Assembly (NCBI GenBank): GCA_028688905.1
Contig: JAQTXH010000003.1
Coordinates: forward strand, 62,001-126,000
DNA length: 64,000 nucleotides
Direction: 5' to 3'
DNA from: Acidiphilium sp.
GTDB lineage: Bacteria; Pseudomonadota; Alphaproteobacteria; Acetobacterales; Acetobacteraceae
The position numbers were made by a program, and so were the translations under genes. The notes beneath the pieces were generated by a model. That model ran no database searches. It was not told the origin of the DNA and saw only the letters and a list, made by a program, of their open reading frames with translations. How positions within the stretch are numbered: position 1 is the stretch's first letter; each line of letters opens with the position of its first letter. Shown piece by piece: positions 24,586 to 34,102 of the stretch.

Positions 24586-27500
24586 ATGGATAATCCGAAA
24601 GCCGGAGGTGCCTTGCGCGACGCGTTTCATGGCGGCGGTGAACTCGGTACCTTGATGCGGGCGCATGATTGGGCAGCGACCCCGCTGGGGCCGCCCGCGA
24701 CGTGGCCCACAAGCCTGCAAGCGATCGTGCGGATGATGGTGACCTCGCGCTACCAGATGTGGATGGGGTGGGGGCCGGAACTGACGTTCCTGTGCAACGA
24801 CGCGTATCGCCCGACTTTGGGGGTGAAGCATCCCTGGGCGCTGGGGCAGCCGGCGGGTGTGGTGTGGGCGGAAATCTGGTCCGAGATCGGGCCGCTGATC
24901 GATCAGGTGATGAACACCGGCGAAGCGACCTATTCCGAGGGCATGATGCTGTTGTTGGAGCGCAGCGGTTTTCCCGAGGAAACCTATCATACGTTTTCCT
25001 ACAGCCCGTTGTTCGACGATGACGGGTCGATCGCCGGGTTGTTCTGCGTGGTGATCGAAGAGACCGAACGGGTCATCAACGACCGCCGGCTTGCCACGCT
25101 GCACCGGCTGGCAGCCTCGACGGCGGCGGCGAAGGGCGAAGCTGAGTTGTTTGCCGCCATGGCGGCCGAATTTGCCGCCAACCCGGCCGATCTGCCCTTC
25201 ACCTTGACCTATGTGTTCGATGAAAACCGCACCATTGCGCGGCTGGTCGCGCAATCGGGGATCGCAGCAGGTCACCTGGCGGCACCGGCCACTCTGACCG
25301 CCGGTGCCGCGCCCTGGCCGATCGACGCGATCCTGGCTGATCCGGGAACGCTTGTTGTGGACGATCTGGCTGATCGTTTCGGTACCCTGCCGTGCGGGGC
25401 GTGGGATCGTCCACCACATCGGGCCATACTTATGCCGATTGTGCAACAATCCCAGGGCAGAGTGCTTGCTGGTATTTTAATCGTCGGACTCAATCCTTAT
25501 CGGGGGTTTGGTGCCGCCTATCGCGGGTTTGCCGAACTGCTGGCCGGCCAGATCGCCGCGGCCCTGGCATCCGCCCGGGCCTTGGAGGCGGAGCGCCGGC
25601 GCACCGAGGCATTGGCCGAGATCGACCGCGCCAAGACCGTGTTTTTCGCCAATGTCAGTCACGAGTTTCGTACGCCGCTGACGTTGATGCTTGGCCCGCT
25701 GGAAGAGATTCTGACCGAAACCCAGGGCACCCAGGGGCCGATGCGCGCGCAGGTCGATCTGGCCTATCGCAACGGCGTGCGTTTGCTGCGACTGGTCAAC
25801 AATCTGCTCGATTTTTCGCGGATCGAGGCGGGACGCGCACAGGCGCGCTTCGTGCCAACCGATCTTGCGAGGTTCAGCGCCGAGATCGCGTCGAGTTTCC
25901 GCTCGGCGATGGAACGGGCCGGGCTGAGCCTGACGATTGACGCCAAACCACTGCCCCAGCCGGTCTTGATCGATCGCGACATGTGGGAAAAAATCCTGTT
26001 CAACCTGCTGTCCAACGCGTTCAAATTCACGTTGCGCGGCGGCGTCGGCCTTGAGGTTGGTACCGTAGCGGACGGGCGGCAGGCCGTGGTGCGGGTACGC
26101 GATACCGGCATTGGCGTGGCGGCCGCCGAGTTGCCGCGATTGTTTGAGCGGTTCCACCGGGTCGAGGGTGCGCAAGGACGCAGTATCGAGGGTAGCGGCA
26201 TCGGCCTTGCCCTGGTGCGGGAACTGGTGAAGCTGCACGGCGGCACGATCGAGGTGGAGAGCGTGGCCGGCACCGGCACCTGGTTTACGGTGCGGCTGGC
26301 ATTCGGGACGGCGCATCTGCCGCAGGATCAGCTTTTCGCCAGCGATGCCCCGGCGCAACCGCTCAACACCGCGATGTTCGTCGAAGAGGCCCAACGCTGG
26401 TTACCCGCGATGACCGACGAGGCCGCGCGGACCGATCAGGCTGATATTGCCGCAAGGGGGCATTCGGGGGATGGCTGGAGGATCGTTCTGGCCGACGACA
26501 ACGCCGACATGCGCGACTACTTGTGCCGGTTGCTGGTCGCACAGGGCTACGCCGTTGAAGTGGCGAGCGATGGTGAGGCCGCGCTGGCGGCGGCGCGCAA
26601 TAATTCGCCCGATCTGATTCTATCCGATATCATGATGCCGCGGCTCGACGGGTTCGGGCTGTTGCGCGCTATTCGCGGCGACAAGGCGCTCGCGGGCATA
26701 CCGGTGGTGTTGCTTTCGGCACGGGCTGGCGAGGATGCCAAAATCGAAGGGCTGGGTGCCGGAGCGGACGATTACCTGACCAAGCCATTCGCCGCGCGGG
26801 AATTGCTGGCGCGGGTCGCGACCAATATCCAGATGGCGCGGATCCGGCGTGACGCGGCGCGCGAGATGATGCGCAGCGAACAGCGGCTGGTGATGACGCA
26901 GGAGCGGCTGACGCTTGCCCTTTCCACCGGTAGAATCGCGATATTCGAGTTCGACGTCGCGAGCCGGCGAGCGATGCTGTTCGGTCCGCTGGTCGCGTTT
27001 TTCGGGATCGAAGAATTGGTGGCGGCCCAGGGCGTGCCGTATCGGATGTTCACCGCCGCGATCGATCCTGCCGATCGGAGCCGGGTGATCGCATTGATGG
27101 ACCGCGCCATCGCGGCCCACGCACCGTTCGAGGCGGAATTCCGTCTGATCGGTGACGCCGCACCGAAACACGTGATCGCGCGGGGGAGTTTGCAGGGTGA
27201 GGGGGCCGGCACCGTGCGGCTAGTGGGTGCGCTCATCGATATTTCGGACGAAAAGGCGGCACAGGAGGCGCTGCGCGAACAGTCGCGTGCGCTGGAAAGC
27301 CTCAATACCACGCTGGAGGCGCGGATTGCCACCGCGGTGGCCGAACGGCTGCACGCCGAGGATGCACTGCGCCAGGTGCAGAAAATGGAGGCTGTGGGTC
27401 AACTGACCGGCGGGGTCGCGCATGACTTCAATAATCTGCTCACCGTGATCATCGGCGGCCTCGATACGATCAGGCGGCGCGGGCCGCAGGATAATCCGCG

Positions 27501-28518
27501 CGTCACCCGCGCGCTCAACCTCGCGACCCAGGGGGCGCAGCGTGCGGCGACCTTGACCGCGCGGCTGCTGGCGTTTTCCCGCCGCCAGCCGCTGGAACCC
27601 AAGCCACTCGAACTTAATCACGTCGTGCGCGACAGTACCGAACTGCTGCACCGGACGCTGGGCGAAACGATCGAACTCGAAACCGTCATGACGGCGCGGC
27701 TGTGGCCGGTCGAGATCGACCAGAACCAGTTGGAAAACGCCATCCTGAACCTCGCGGTCAACGCGCGTGACGCGATGCCCGGCGGCGGCAAGCTGACCAT
27801 CGAAACCGCCAACACCATGCTCGACGAATCGTATACTGCCAAGGATTCCGAGGTTGTTCCGGGTCAATATGTCGTGGTTTCGATCAGCGATACCGGCAGC
27901 GGTATGACGCGGGAGACGCTCAACCGGGTGTTTGAGCCGTTCTATACCACCAAGGAGGTCGGCAAGGGCACTGGGCTTGGGCTGAGCATGGTGTATGGCT
28001 TCGTCAAGCAATCAGGCGGCCATGTCACGATTTACAGCGAGCCGGGACAAGGAACGACGGTGCGGCTGTACTTCCCGCGCTATCGCGGCAGCATGCCCGA
28101 CGACACTGTCCGGGTTCGGGCCACGGCACCGCCGGGCGGCTTGAAGGACGAGATTATTCTGGTGGTCGAGGATAATGACGATGTCCGCAGCTACAGCGTC
28201 ATGATGCTCAACGAGTTGGGATACACCGTGCTCGAGGCGGCGGACGCCGAGGCGGCGCTCGCTGTTCTGCAAGGCCCCGACCGGATCGATCTGCTTTTTA
28301 CCGATGTGGTGCTGCCGGGCAAGACCGGGCGGGTTTTGGCGAACGAAGCCCTGGTGCTCCGCCCGTTGCTGCGGGTGTTGTTCACGACAGGCTATTCGCG
28401 TAACGCCATCATCCACCACGGCAGGCTCGACGCCGGAGTGCAGCTTCTGACCAAGCCGTTTACGTTCGACCAGCTGGCGATCCGGGTACGCGACGTATTG
28501 GATCAACCGGCACCGTAG
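24586..28518 (+). CDS. Hybrid sensor histidine kinase with two kinase cores and two receivers
   Basis: 1310 residues from ATG 24586; GTG 24508 would add 26 residues encoded largely by a tandem repeat. Order: PAS-like sensor (about 20-165, ATPLGPPATWPTSLQAI), GAF-like region (about 170-340), HisKA with FFANVSHEFRTPLTLMLG, HATPase with a GIGLALV box, REC (IVLADDNADMR, LILSDIMMPR, YLTKPFA), PAS, a second HisKA with GGVAHDFNNLLTVIIGG, HATPase (GTGLGLSMVYGF), and a terminal REC (ILVVEDNDDV, LLFTDVVLPG, LLTKPFT). No membrane segments, so it senses an internal signal. The two phosphorelay cores of different subfamily suggest a fusion. Neighbours suggest stress signalling. Confidence 0.93.
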   Translation: MDNPKAGGALRDAFHGGGELGTLMRAHDWAATPLGPPATWPTSLQAIVRMMVTSRYQMWMGWGPELTFLCNDAYRPTLGVKHPWALGQPAGVVWAEIWSEIGPLIDQVMNTGEATYSEGMMLLLERSGFPEETYHTFSYSPLFDDDGSIAGLFCVVIEETERVINDRRLATLHRLAASTAAAKGEAELFAAMAAEFAANPADLPFTLTYVFDENRTIARLVAQSGIAAGHLAAPATLTAGAAPWPIDAILADPGTLVVDDLADRFGTLPCGAWDRPPHRAILMPIVQQSQGRVLAGILIVGLNPYRGFGAAYRGFAELLAGQIAAALASARALEAERRRTEALAEIDRAKTVFFANVSHEFRTPLTLMLGPLEEILTETQGTQGPMRAQVDLAYRNGVRLLRLVNNLLDFSRIEAGRAQARFVPTDLARFSAEIASSFRSAMERAGLSLTIDAKPLPQPVLIDRDMWEKILFNLLSNAFKFTLRGGVGLEVGTVADGRQAVVRVRDTGIGVAAAELPRLFERFHRVEGAQGRSIEGSGIGLALVRELVKLHGGTIEVESVAGTGTWFTVRLAFGTAHLPQDQLFASDAPAQPLNTAMFVEEAQRWLPAMTDEAARTDQADIAARGHSGDGWRIVLADDNADMRDYLCRLLVAQGYAVEVASDGEAALAAARNNSPDLILSDIMMPRLDGFGLLRAIRGDKALAGIPVVLLSARAGEDAKIEGLGAGADDYLTKPFAARELLARVATNIQMARIRRDAAREMMRSEQRLVMTQERLTLALSTGRIAIFEFDVASRRAMLFGPLVAFFGIEELVAAQGVPYRMFTAAIDPADRSRVIALMDRAIAAHAPFEAEFRLIGDAAPKHVIARGSLQGEGAGTVRLVGALIDISDEKAAQEALREQSRALESLNTTLEARIATAVAERLHAEDALRQVQKMEAVGQLTGGVAHDFNNLLTVIIGGLDTIRRRGPQDNPRVTRALNLATQGAQRAATLTARLLAFSRRQPLEPKPLELNHVVRDSTELLHRTLGETIELETVMTARLWPVEIDQNQLENAILNLAVNARDAMPGGGKLTIETANTMLDESYTAKDSEVVPGQYVVVSISDTGSGMTRETLNRVFEPFYTTKEVGKGTGLGLSMVYGFVKQSGGHVTIYSEPGQGTTVRLYFPRYRGSMPDDTVRVRATAPPGGLKDEIILVVEDNDDVRSYSVMMLNELGYTVLEAADAEAALAVLQGPDRIDLLFTDVVLPGKTGRVLANEALVLRPLLRVLFTTGYSRNAIIHHGRLDAGVQLLTKPFTFDQLAIRVRDVLDQPAP

Positions 28519-28854
28519 TGCCAAAACTAGGCCTGCTCAACAATATTTCAGTCGCCAGATCGATCCCATGCTTATGAATAACTGAATATGCGCGCCGGGT
28601 TGGCGGGCGGCGGCGCGCGAAACAAATATGCGCGCCGGGTTGGCGGGCGGCGGCGGCGCGAAATAAAGACAAATACCAACGATCATTCTCTATGGCCGTT
28701 GGTATAACATTTTGATGTTGCAATAGATCATCTATATTGTTTTTAGATTGTGAATCTTGGGTCATGCGTGCAATTTGTGCTTGCGACGATGGCAAGGCAT
28801 CCTCAATTCCGGGCTACGAGATCACTATGTACCCCAACCAATACAGGAGACAGC
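28519..28854. other. Intergenic region upstream of manganese catalase
   Basis: About 336 bp. It holds the direct repeat at 28586-28660 and an inverted repeat ATACCAACG/CGTTGGTAT (28673-28681 and 28697-28705) that could be a terminator for the kinase transcript or an operator. The rest is AT-rich and probably contains the catalase promoter; no gene is evident. Confidence 0.5.
28586..28660. repeat. Direct repeat of about 35 bp, 40 bp apart
   Basis: ATATGCGCGCCGGGTTGGCG followed by GGCGGCGG occurs at 28586 and again at 28626 within a spacer that otherwise is AT-richer. The second copy has one extra GGC unit. Confidence 0.85.
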
Positions 28855-29595
28855 ATGTTTTTCCATCGCAAGGAATTGATCCGCCCAGTCAAAGTGGGGA
28901 CGCCCAATCCGAAATTCGGTCTATATCTGCTTGAGCAATTCGGCGGTGCGACCGGCGAGCTGACCGCCGCGTTGCAATACTGGGTGCAGTCGTTTCACGT
29001 CGAGGACGCCGGTATTCGCGATATGCTACAGGATATTGCGATCGAAGAGTTCGGTCATCTTGAAATGGTCGGAAAACTGATCATGCAGCACACCAGCCAG
29101 AAGGAACACCATAAGCTGCACGACGTACCGCTGTTTGCGCTCAAGGGGGTGGGACCGCATCTGGTCGATAGTCAAGGGTCCGCCTGGACGGCAACCTATA
29201 TCAATGAAGGTGGCAATGTTGTGCGTGATCTGCGGGCAAATATTGCCTCTGAAGCAGGAGCGCGGCAGACCTATGAAGCATTGATCCACCAGTGCGACGA
29301 TGATGGTACCCGCAAGACGCTCGTGCATCTGCTGACGCGCGAAATTACCCATGCCCAGATGTTCATGAAGGCGCTGGATGCGATGGGCAAGCTGACCGAC
29401 CCGATGTTCGGGACCATTGAGCCGGATGAAACCGTCGATGTAGTGTTCAATTTGTCGCAAGGCGAGGACATGCGGGGACCGTGGAATACCAAGCCATTCG
29501 AATATATTGCCGACCCGCAACCAAAAGGTGGCATGCCGCCGAAAACCTCCAATCCCGACGACGAAAAATCATCATCGGGGGCGGTGGCGGCATAA
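28855..29595 (+). CDS. Manganese catalase
   Basis: 246 residues from ATG 28855 with CAGGAGA upstream. The dimanganese ligands are visible in GATGELTAALQYW (Glu35), IAIEEFGHLEM (Glu65 and His68), ANIASEAGARQTYEAL and REITHAQMF. Length fits the short non-heme catalase family (CotJC/YjqC class) without the long C-terminal tail of other members, and the C-terminus is hydrophilic and disordered. It disproportionates hydrogen peroxide in the cytoplasm without heme. Its placement after stress-signalling genes suggests induction by oxidative or general stress. A hairpin at 29764 terminates the unit. Confidence 0.93.
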   Translation: MFFHRKELIRPVKVGTPNPKFGLYLLEQFGGATGELTAALQYWVQSFHVEDAGIRDMLQDIAIEEFGHLEMVGKLIMQHTSQKEHHKLHDVPLFALKGVGPHLVDSQGSAWTATYINEGGNVVRDLRANIASEAGARQTYEALIHQCDDDGTRKTLVHLLTREITHAQMFMKALDAMGKLTDPMFGTIEPDETVDVVFNLSQGEDMRGPWNTKPFEYIADPQPKGGMPPKTSNPDDEKSSSGAVAA

Positions 29596-29763
29596 TCGCG
29601 GAGCAGCCGTCACGGCCAGAGCCTGATCGTTCAAGGACGAATATGCTGGCATTCCGCCTCGATCTCTCAAAGGCGCGGCAATCGAAAACAATTTCCCTGG
29701 TCCTCGTGATACCGCTGTTTGTTCCTTCGATCGGGCTGGCCGGGTGGATGTTCCACACTCTCT

Positions 29764-29800
29764 ACCCCGCACCATGCTGAACTTCATGCAGGTGCGGGGT
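29764..29800 (+). terminator. Hairpin downstream of manganese catalase
   Basis: ACCCCGCACC (29764-29773) pairs perfectly with GGTGCGGGGT (29791-29800). Confidence 0.55.
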
Positions 29801-29853
29801 TCGGGAATGTAACGTTCGATCGTCGCGGTAGGTCTGCTCACTGGAACGCGGAA

Positions 29854-29883
29854 CCAGAGCCTATATTCCCAGAGCCTATATTC
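29854..29883. repeat. Tandem duplication, 15 bp x 2
   Basis: CCAGAGCCTATATTC repeated twice without spacer, touching the stop codon of the small gene at 29882. Confidence 0.9.
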
Positions 29884-30061
29884 AATGCATACCCGCGGCG
29901 TGGTAGCCAAGGCCGCCAACCAGCCATAGTATGATCAGGATAATCAAAATAATGCCGAGGACACCACCAAGGCCACGACCGCCATATCGATTGTAACCGT
30001 AATATCCGCCGCCACCGCCGAAAACAATGACAATCAGGATAATCAATAAAATGAGTGACAT
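29882..30061 (-). CDS. DUF3309-like small membrane protein (59 aa)
   Basis: 59 residues: MSLILLIILIVIVFGGGGGY, then a Tyr/Gly/Arg-rich turn (YGYNRYGGRGLGG) and a second hydrophobic helix (VLGIILIILIILWLVGG). GGAGG stands 5 bases before the ATG. This hairpin-like two-helix Gly-rich layout is that of the DUF3309 type of small proteins. A relative is encoded at 55545. It is convergent with the manganese catalase. Function unknown; such proteins are often stress-induced. Confidence 0.75.
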   Translation of the reverse strand: MSLILLIILIVIVFGGGGGYYGYNRYGGRGLGGVLGIILIILIILWLVGGLGYHAAGMH

Positions 30062-30416
30062 TTTACCTCCTATTTAATTTTGATCATTATGGACACAAAT
30101 CAACTAGTGACGACACAGGATGTCAGCAACAGTCAAGTCGCGGGTCAAAATTTGTCCACCGACCATTTGCGATATGGTGAGCAATTACGATCGTAACAAG
30201 CGGTCTGCCCTGGACCGCGGGTGAAAAATGCGCTGTCGATGTGCGTGCCAATTCGGTGGCCGGTCCGCCTCTGTCGCTGCCGGGCCGCTCACCATCGCGC
30301 GCTTGATTGGCCGCGCTTGATTGGCCGGCGGCACGAGGCCATATGGTAGCGTGAATGGCACAGACCGCCAGTGCTGGCTCAGCGCCGTACCCACACATCC
30401 CCTGGAGGCGTGAAAC
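30062..30416. other. Intergenic region upstream of kaiC-like operon
   Basis: About 355 bp between divergent genes. It contains a 14-bp tandem duplication, CGCGCTTGATTGGC at 30298 and 30312. I see no gene. The AT-rich part near 30062-30120 probably holds the promoter of the small membrane protein. Confidence 0.5.
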
Positions 30417-31958
30417 GTGACGGATTTACAACGGTCTGACCCCTGCCTCCCCGAAGACGAGCGGATCGATCCCCCGCGAATTTCGACGGGCAGCGTTGGA
30501 CTGGATGATATTCTCGGGGGTGGCGTCGATGCTGATCGGCTCTATCTGTACGAGGGGCGGCCCGGTACCGGAAAGACCACGCTGGCAATGCAATTTCTGC
30601 TGGCGGGCGCGCGGTTGGGTGAGCGGACGCTGTACGTGACCCTGTCAGAAAGCCGCTGCGAGTTGAACCTGGTGTCCCAGCGGCACGGCTGGTCGCTCGA
30701 CGGGATCGACGTGTTCGAACTGGTCTCGCCTGAGGTGGTTCTTGATCCCGATCGTGAGCTGACGGTATTTCACCCTGCGGAAATGGAGTTGAACGAGACG
30801 ACGAAACTGGTGTTCGACCGGGTGCGCGAGACCAACCCCACCCGCGTCGTGTTCGACAGCCTATCGGAAATGCGTCTGCTGGCCCAAAGCCCGCTGCGCT
30901 ACCGGCGGCAGATTCTGGCGCTGAAACATTTTTTTGCCGGGCGGCGGTGTACGGTCATTCTACTTGATGATTTGTCGTCCGCGCAGAACGATTTGCAGTT
31001 GCATTCGATCTCGCATGGCGTTGTTCTGCTCGAACAACTCGCGATCGACTATGGCGCGGAACGGCGGCGGCTGCGCGTGGTGAAAATGCGCGGCATCAAA
31101 TTTCGCGGCGGCTTCCATGATTTCACGATCGAGACCGGCGGCCTTGCGATCTATCCGCGCCTGATCGCTGCCGAGCACCATCGCGAGTTTTCCGGCGACT
31201 TTACCCCAAGCGGCAATCAGGAACTGGATGCGCTGCTTGGTGGCGGGCTGGAGCGTGGTACTAACGCCTTGTTTATCGGGGCTGCCGGTGTCGGCAAATC
31301 CTCGCTCGCTCTCACCTACGCCACCGCGGCCGCCGCACGGGGCGAGCGCACCGCCATGTTTGCCTTTGATGAAGGCCGCGGCACCATCGAGACTCGGGCG
31401 CGCACGCTTGGCATCCCGCTGCAACAGGCCCTCGATGCCGGGCTGATCAGCATCCGCCAGATCGACCCGGCGGAAATGTCGCCGGGTGAATTTGCCCAGA
31501 AGGTACGTAGTTCGGTCGAGACCGATGGCGCACAGATCGTGATTATCGACAGTTTGAACGGCTATTTGAACGCGATGCCCGACGGGCGCTTCCTGGTGCT
31601 GCAAATGCACGAACTGCTCAGCTATTTGAGCCAGCTTGGCGTGCTGACAATCATGGTGCTCGCCCAGCACGGGCTGGTCGGCATCACCGAAACGCCGCTC
31701 GACATCAGTTATCTTAGCGATTCTGTCGTCATGCTTCGCTATTTCGAGTTCAACAGCCGGATCAGGCGGGCCTTGTCGGTCGTGAAAAAACGCAGCGGCG
31801 ATCATGAACATACCATCCGCGAGTTCCGCCTGACCAGCGCGGGTTTGGTAATCGGCGCACCGCTCTCCAACTTCACCGGCATTCTGACCGGCACGCCGAT
31901 CTATACCGGCAGCACTGAACCGTTGCTCAATGATGAGGGCAACCATGAGCACCGATGA
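30417..31958 (+). CDS. KaiC-like double RecA-domain ATPase
   Basis: 513 residues from GTG 30417. Two KaiC/RecA-type domains stand in tandem: the first with STGSVGLDDILGGGV and Walker A GRPGTGKT (47-54), the second with SGNQELDALLGGGL and Walker A GAAGVGKS (about 288-295) followed by a DEGRGTIETRA segment. Walker B-type strands are RVVFDSLSEM and IVIIDSLN. No KaiA or KaiB gene is nearby, as usual for non-cyanobacterial KaiC-like proteins. It is followed directly by a hybrid histidine kinase gene that overlaps its end, so it probably acts as a signalling ATPase working with that kinase rather than in a true circadian oscillator. Confidence 0.9.
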   Translation: MTDLQRSDPCLPEDERIDPPRISTGSVGLDDILGGGVDADRLYLYEGRPGTGKTTLAMQFLLAGARLGERTLYVTLSESRCELNLVSQRHGWSLDGIDVFELVSPEVVLDPDRELTVFHPAEMELNETTKLVFDRVRETNPTRVVFDSLSEMRLLAQSPLRYRRQILALKHFFAGRRCTVILLDDLSSAQNDLQLHSISHGVVLLEQLAIDYGAERRRLRVVKMRGIKFRGGFHDFTIETGGLAIYPRLIAAEHHREFSGDFTPSGNQELDALLGGGLERGTNALFIGAAGVGKSSLALTYATAAAARGERTAMFAFDEGRGTIETRARTLGIPLQQALDAGLISIRQIDPAEMSPGEFAQKVRSSVETDGAQIVIIDSLNGYLNAMPDGRFLVLQMHELLSYLSQLGVLTIMVLAQHGLVGITETPLDISYLSDSVVMLRYFEFNSRIRRALSVVKKRSGDHEHTIREFRLTSAGLVIGAPLSNFTGILTGTPIYTGSTEPLLNDEGNHEHR

Positions 31959-33645
31959 GGGGTGCGAACAACGAATTATGGTTCTGGCACCGATCGGTCG
32001 TGACGGCCCGGCGATTGTCGATGTGCTGCATCGTTGCGGCCAGGTGGCCCTGATCTGCCGCGACACTGTCGCCCTGCTCGCAGCGCTCGATCATGGCGGC
32101 GGGGCCGTGATCGTGGCTGAGGAAGCTTTGTTCGGTGCCGGTGTGGGCTTGCTCGCGCACTGGGTCGACGCTCAGGCACCATGGTCGGATTTGCCGTTCA
32201 TTGTGCTGACCAGCCGCCAGTCGCGCCCTGAGGTCGAAGCGTGGCGGCAGCGCACGGTTGGTATGCTGCGTAATGCCTCGCTGTTGGAACGTCCGCTCGA
32301 CGCAGCGACGCTATCGAGCGTGGCACGGTCCGCCCTGCGCGCGCGGCAGCGTCAGTACGAGGTGCGTCACTACCTCGCCGAACGGATCGAAGCCGCCGCA
32401 CGGCTCGAACAATTGGTGGACGACCGCACCCACAAGCTTGAACTCGCCAACGCGGCGCTGCACCAACAAATCGCCGAACGGGAAAAGACCGAGGACGCCC
32501 TGCGTCAGGCCCAAAAAATGGAAGCCGTCGGGCAACTCACCGGTGGTTTGGCGCACGATTTCAACAACATGCTCGCGGGCATTTCCGGCAGCCTTGAAAT
32601 CATGCAGCGGCGGATCGATCAGGGACGCCATGCCGACCTTGGCCGTTACGTCGAGATTGCGGCCAATTCGTCCAATCGTGCCGCTGCGCTGACCCACCGG
32701 CTTCTAGCGTTTTCGCGCCGCCAGACCCTCAGCCCAAAGCCCACCGACGCGGGAGCCTTGATCCTGGGCATGACCGAGTTGATCGCGGGCACGGTCGGAC
32801 CGATGATCAGCGTCGCTCGTGGGTTTGCCCCCGGTCTATGGCCAATTCTGTGCGATCCGCATCAACTGGAAAGTGCGGTGCTCAATTTGGTGATCAACGC
32901 GCGCGACGCCATGCCTGACGGTGGTGCGTTGACGATCGAACTTGCCAACACCGAACTGGACGATGCCTACGCGGCCCGGCATGCCGATCTTGATGCCGGC
33001 GATTACGTTGTTGCCAGTATCAGCGATACCGGTACCGGCATGTCGCCGGAAACGGCGGCGCGCGCCTTCGATCCATTTTTTACCACCAAGCCGCTCGGCG
33101 CAGGCACGGGGCTTGGTTTGTCGATGGTTTATGGTTTTGTTAAGCAATCCAAAGGACACTTGCGAATTTACAGTGAAGTTGGCCATGGTACAAGTATTTG
33201 TGTGTACCTTCCCAGGTATTACGGCGATATTTTGAGTAACACGAGTCCACCGGCGGAAGCCGGGATGCCGCGCGCCCAGCCGGGTGAGACCGTGCTGATC
33301 GTTGACGACGAACCATCGATCCGGGTGCTGGTGCGCGAAGTTCTCAACGATCTTGGCTATGCGGCCCTGGAAGCCGAAGATGGTCGTGGCGCGCTGCAAA
33401 TTCTACACTCGGATAGCCAGATCAATCTGCTGATCACCGATGTCGGTCTGCCGAATGGCATGAACGGCCGTCAACTGGCCGACGCTGCGCGGCAGAACCG
33501 GCATAACCTGCGGGTCTTGTTCATCACCGGCTATGCCGAGAAGGCCGCCGTGGGCAACGGCCTGCTCGAAGAGGGGATGGAGGTCATGACCAAACCTTTC
33601 GCGCTGCATGCGCTCGCCAGCAAAATCCGCGAGATGATCCACTAA
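31945..33645 (+). CDS. Hybrid histidine kinase coupled to KaiC-like ATPase
   Basis: 566 residues from ATG 31945 with GAGGG upstream; ATG 31930 overlaps the previous gene more. Residues 1-130 look like a degenerate receiver domain without the usual acidic triad. A coiled coil (about 135-185) follows, then HisKA with GGLAHDFNNMLAGISGSLEIM, HATPase with GTGLGLSMVYGF, and a terminal receiver (VLIVDDEPSIR, LLITDVGLPNG, VMTKPFA). The catalytic core closely resembles the second core of the hybrid kinase at 24586, pointing to a common subfamily. No membrane segments. Operon structure predicts that it reads the state of the KaiC-like protein. Confidence 0.92.
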   Translation: MSTDEGCEQRIMVLAPIGRDGPAIVDVLHRCGQVALICRDTVALLAALDHGGGAVIVAEEALFGAGVGLLAHWVDAQAPWSDLPFIVLTSRQSRPEVEAWRQRTVGMLRNASLLERPLDAATLSSVARSALRARQRQYEVRHYLAERIEAAARLEQLVDDRTHKLELANAALHQQIAEREKTEDALRQAQKMEAVGQLTGGLAHDFNNMLAGISGSLEIMQRRIDQGRHADLGRYVEIAANSSNRAAALTHRLLAFSRRQTLSPKPTDAGALILGMTELIAGTVGPMISVARGFAPGLWPILCDPHQLESAVLNLVINARDAMPDGGALTIELANTELDDAYAARHADLDAGDYVVASISDTGTGMSPETAARAFDPFFTTKPLGAGTGLGLSMVYGFVKQSKGHLRIYSEVGHGTSICVYLPRYYGDILSNTSPPAEAGMPRAQPGETVLIVDDEPSIRVLVREVLNDLGYAALEAEDGRGALQILHSDSQINLLITDVGLPNGMNGRQLADAARQNRHNLRVLFITGYAEKAAVGNGLLEEGMEVMTKPFALHALASKIREMIH

Positions 33646-34102
33646 TGCAATGGAATCGTCGCAGAAATAGAGATAAAGTCTATTCGTTAGACGATACCCT
33701 GATCAGGCTAGGGGCGTCCGGATCAGTCGTGGGGTCAGTCATGGGCGTGGACGTGGTGCGCTGCGTTTCGTTTCAGAGTGTCGAGCGCGCGCTGTTCATG
33801 CTCGGCTGATCGGACCCGGACCCGGACCCAAAGCAACAGACCGCCCCGATCCTTCTGTGCGGCAATCCATCTACCATTCTAAGGTAATGTCAACGATCTG
33901 GCGAACAGACGCAGTCAACGCGGCAACGATTGGGAGGATTCGCAAGACGTCGTCCGCTTGACACCCCGCTTGACACCCAGCTTGACACAATGAAAACTTG
34001 GTCACGCCGCGTAAAGCCAGTGATTATTCGCGATGATCGGGTGCAGGTTACCGATAGGCACCGATCAACCGCTGGGGCGCGGATGATCGGTGCCCGGCAA
34101 TG
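33646..34102. other. Intergenic region between hybrid kinase and aconitase
   Basis: About 457 bp between convergent genes. A 12-bp unit (CCGCTTGACACC) is repeated nearly three times at 33954-33989. The other short open frames have no supporting features. I see no RNA gene. Confidence 0.5.
33954..33989. repeat. Tandem repeat, 12 bp x 3
   Basis: CCGCTTGACACC twice and CAGCTTGACACA once in direct succession. Each unit contains TTGACA, so by chance it also creates promoter -35-like hexamers. Confidence 0.85.

Noticed and set aside
29643-29780. 45-codon hydrophobic frame after manganese catalase
   Set aside because: It has a weak AAGGA site but its end lies inside the terminator hairpin, and it shows no family resemblance.
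30417-33645. Circadian clock system
   Set aside because: KaiC-like proteins outside cyanobacteria rarely form clocks and no kaiA or kaiB is present.
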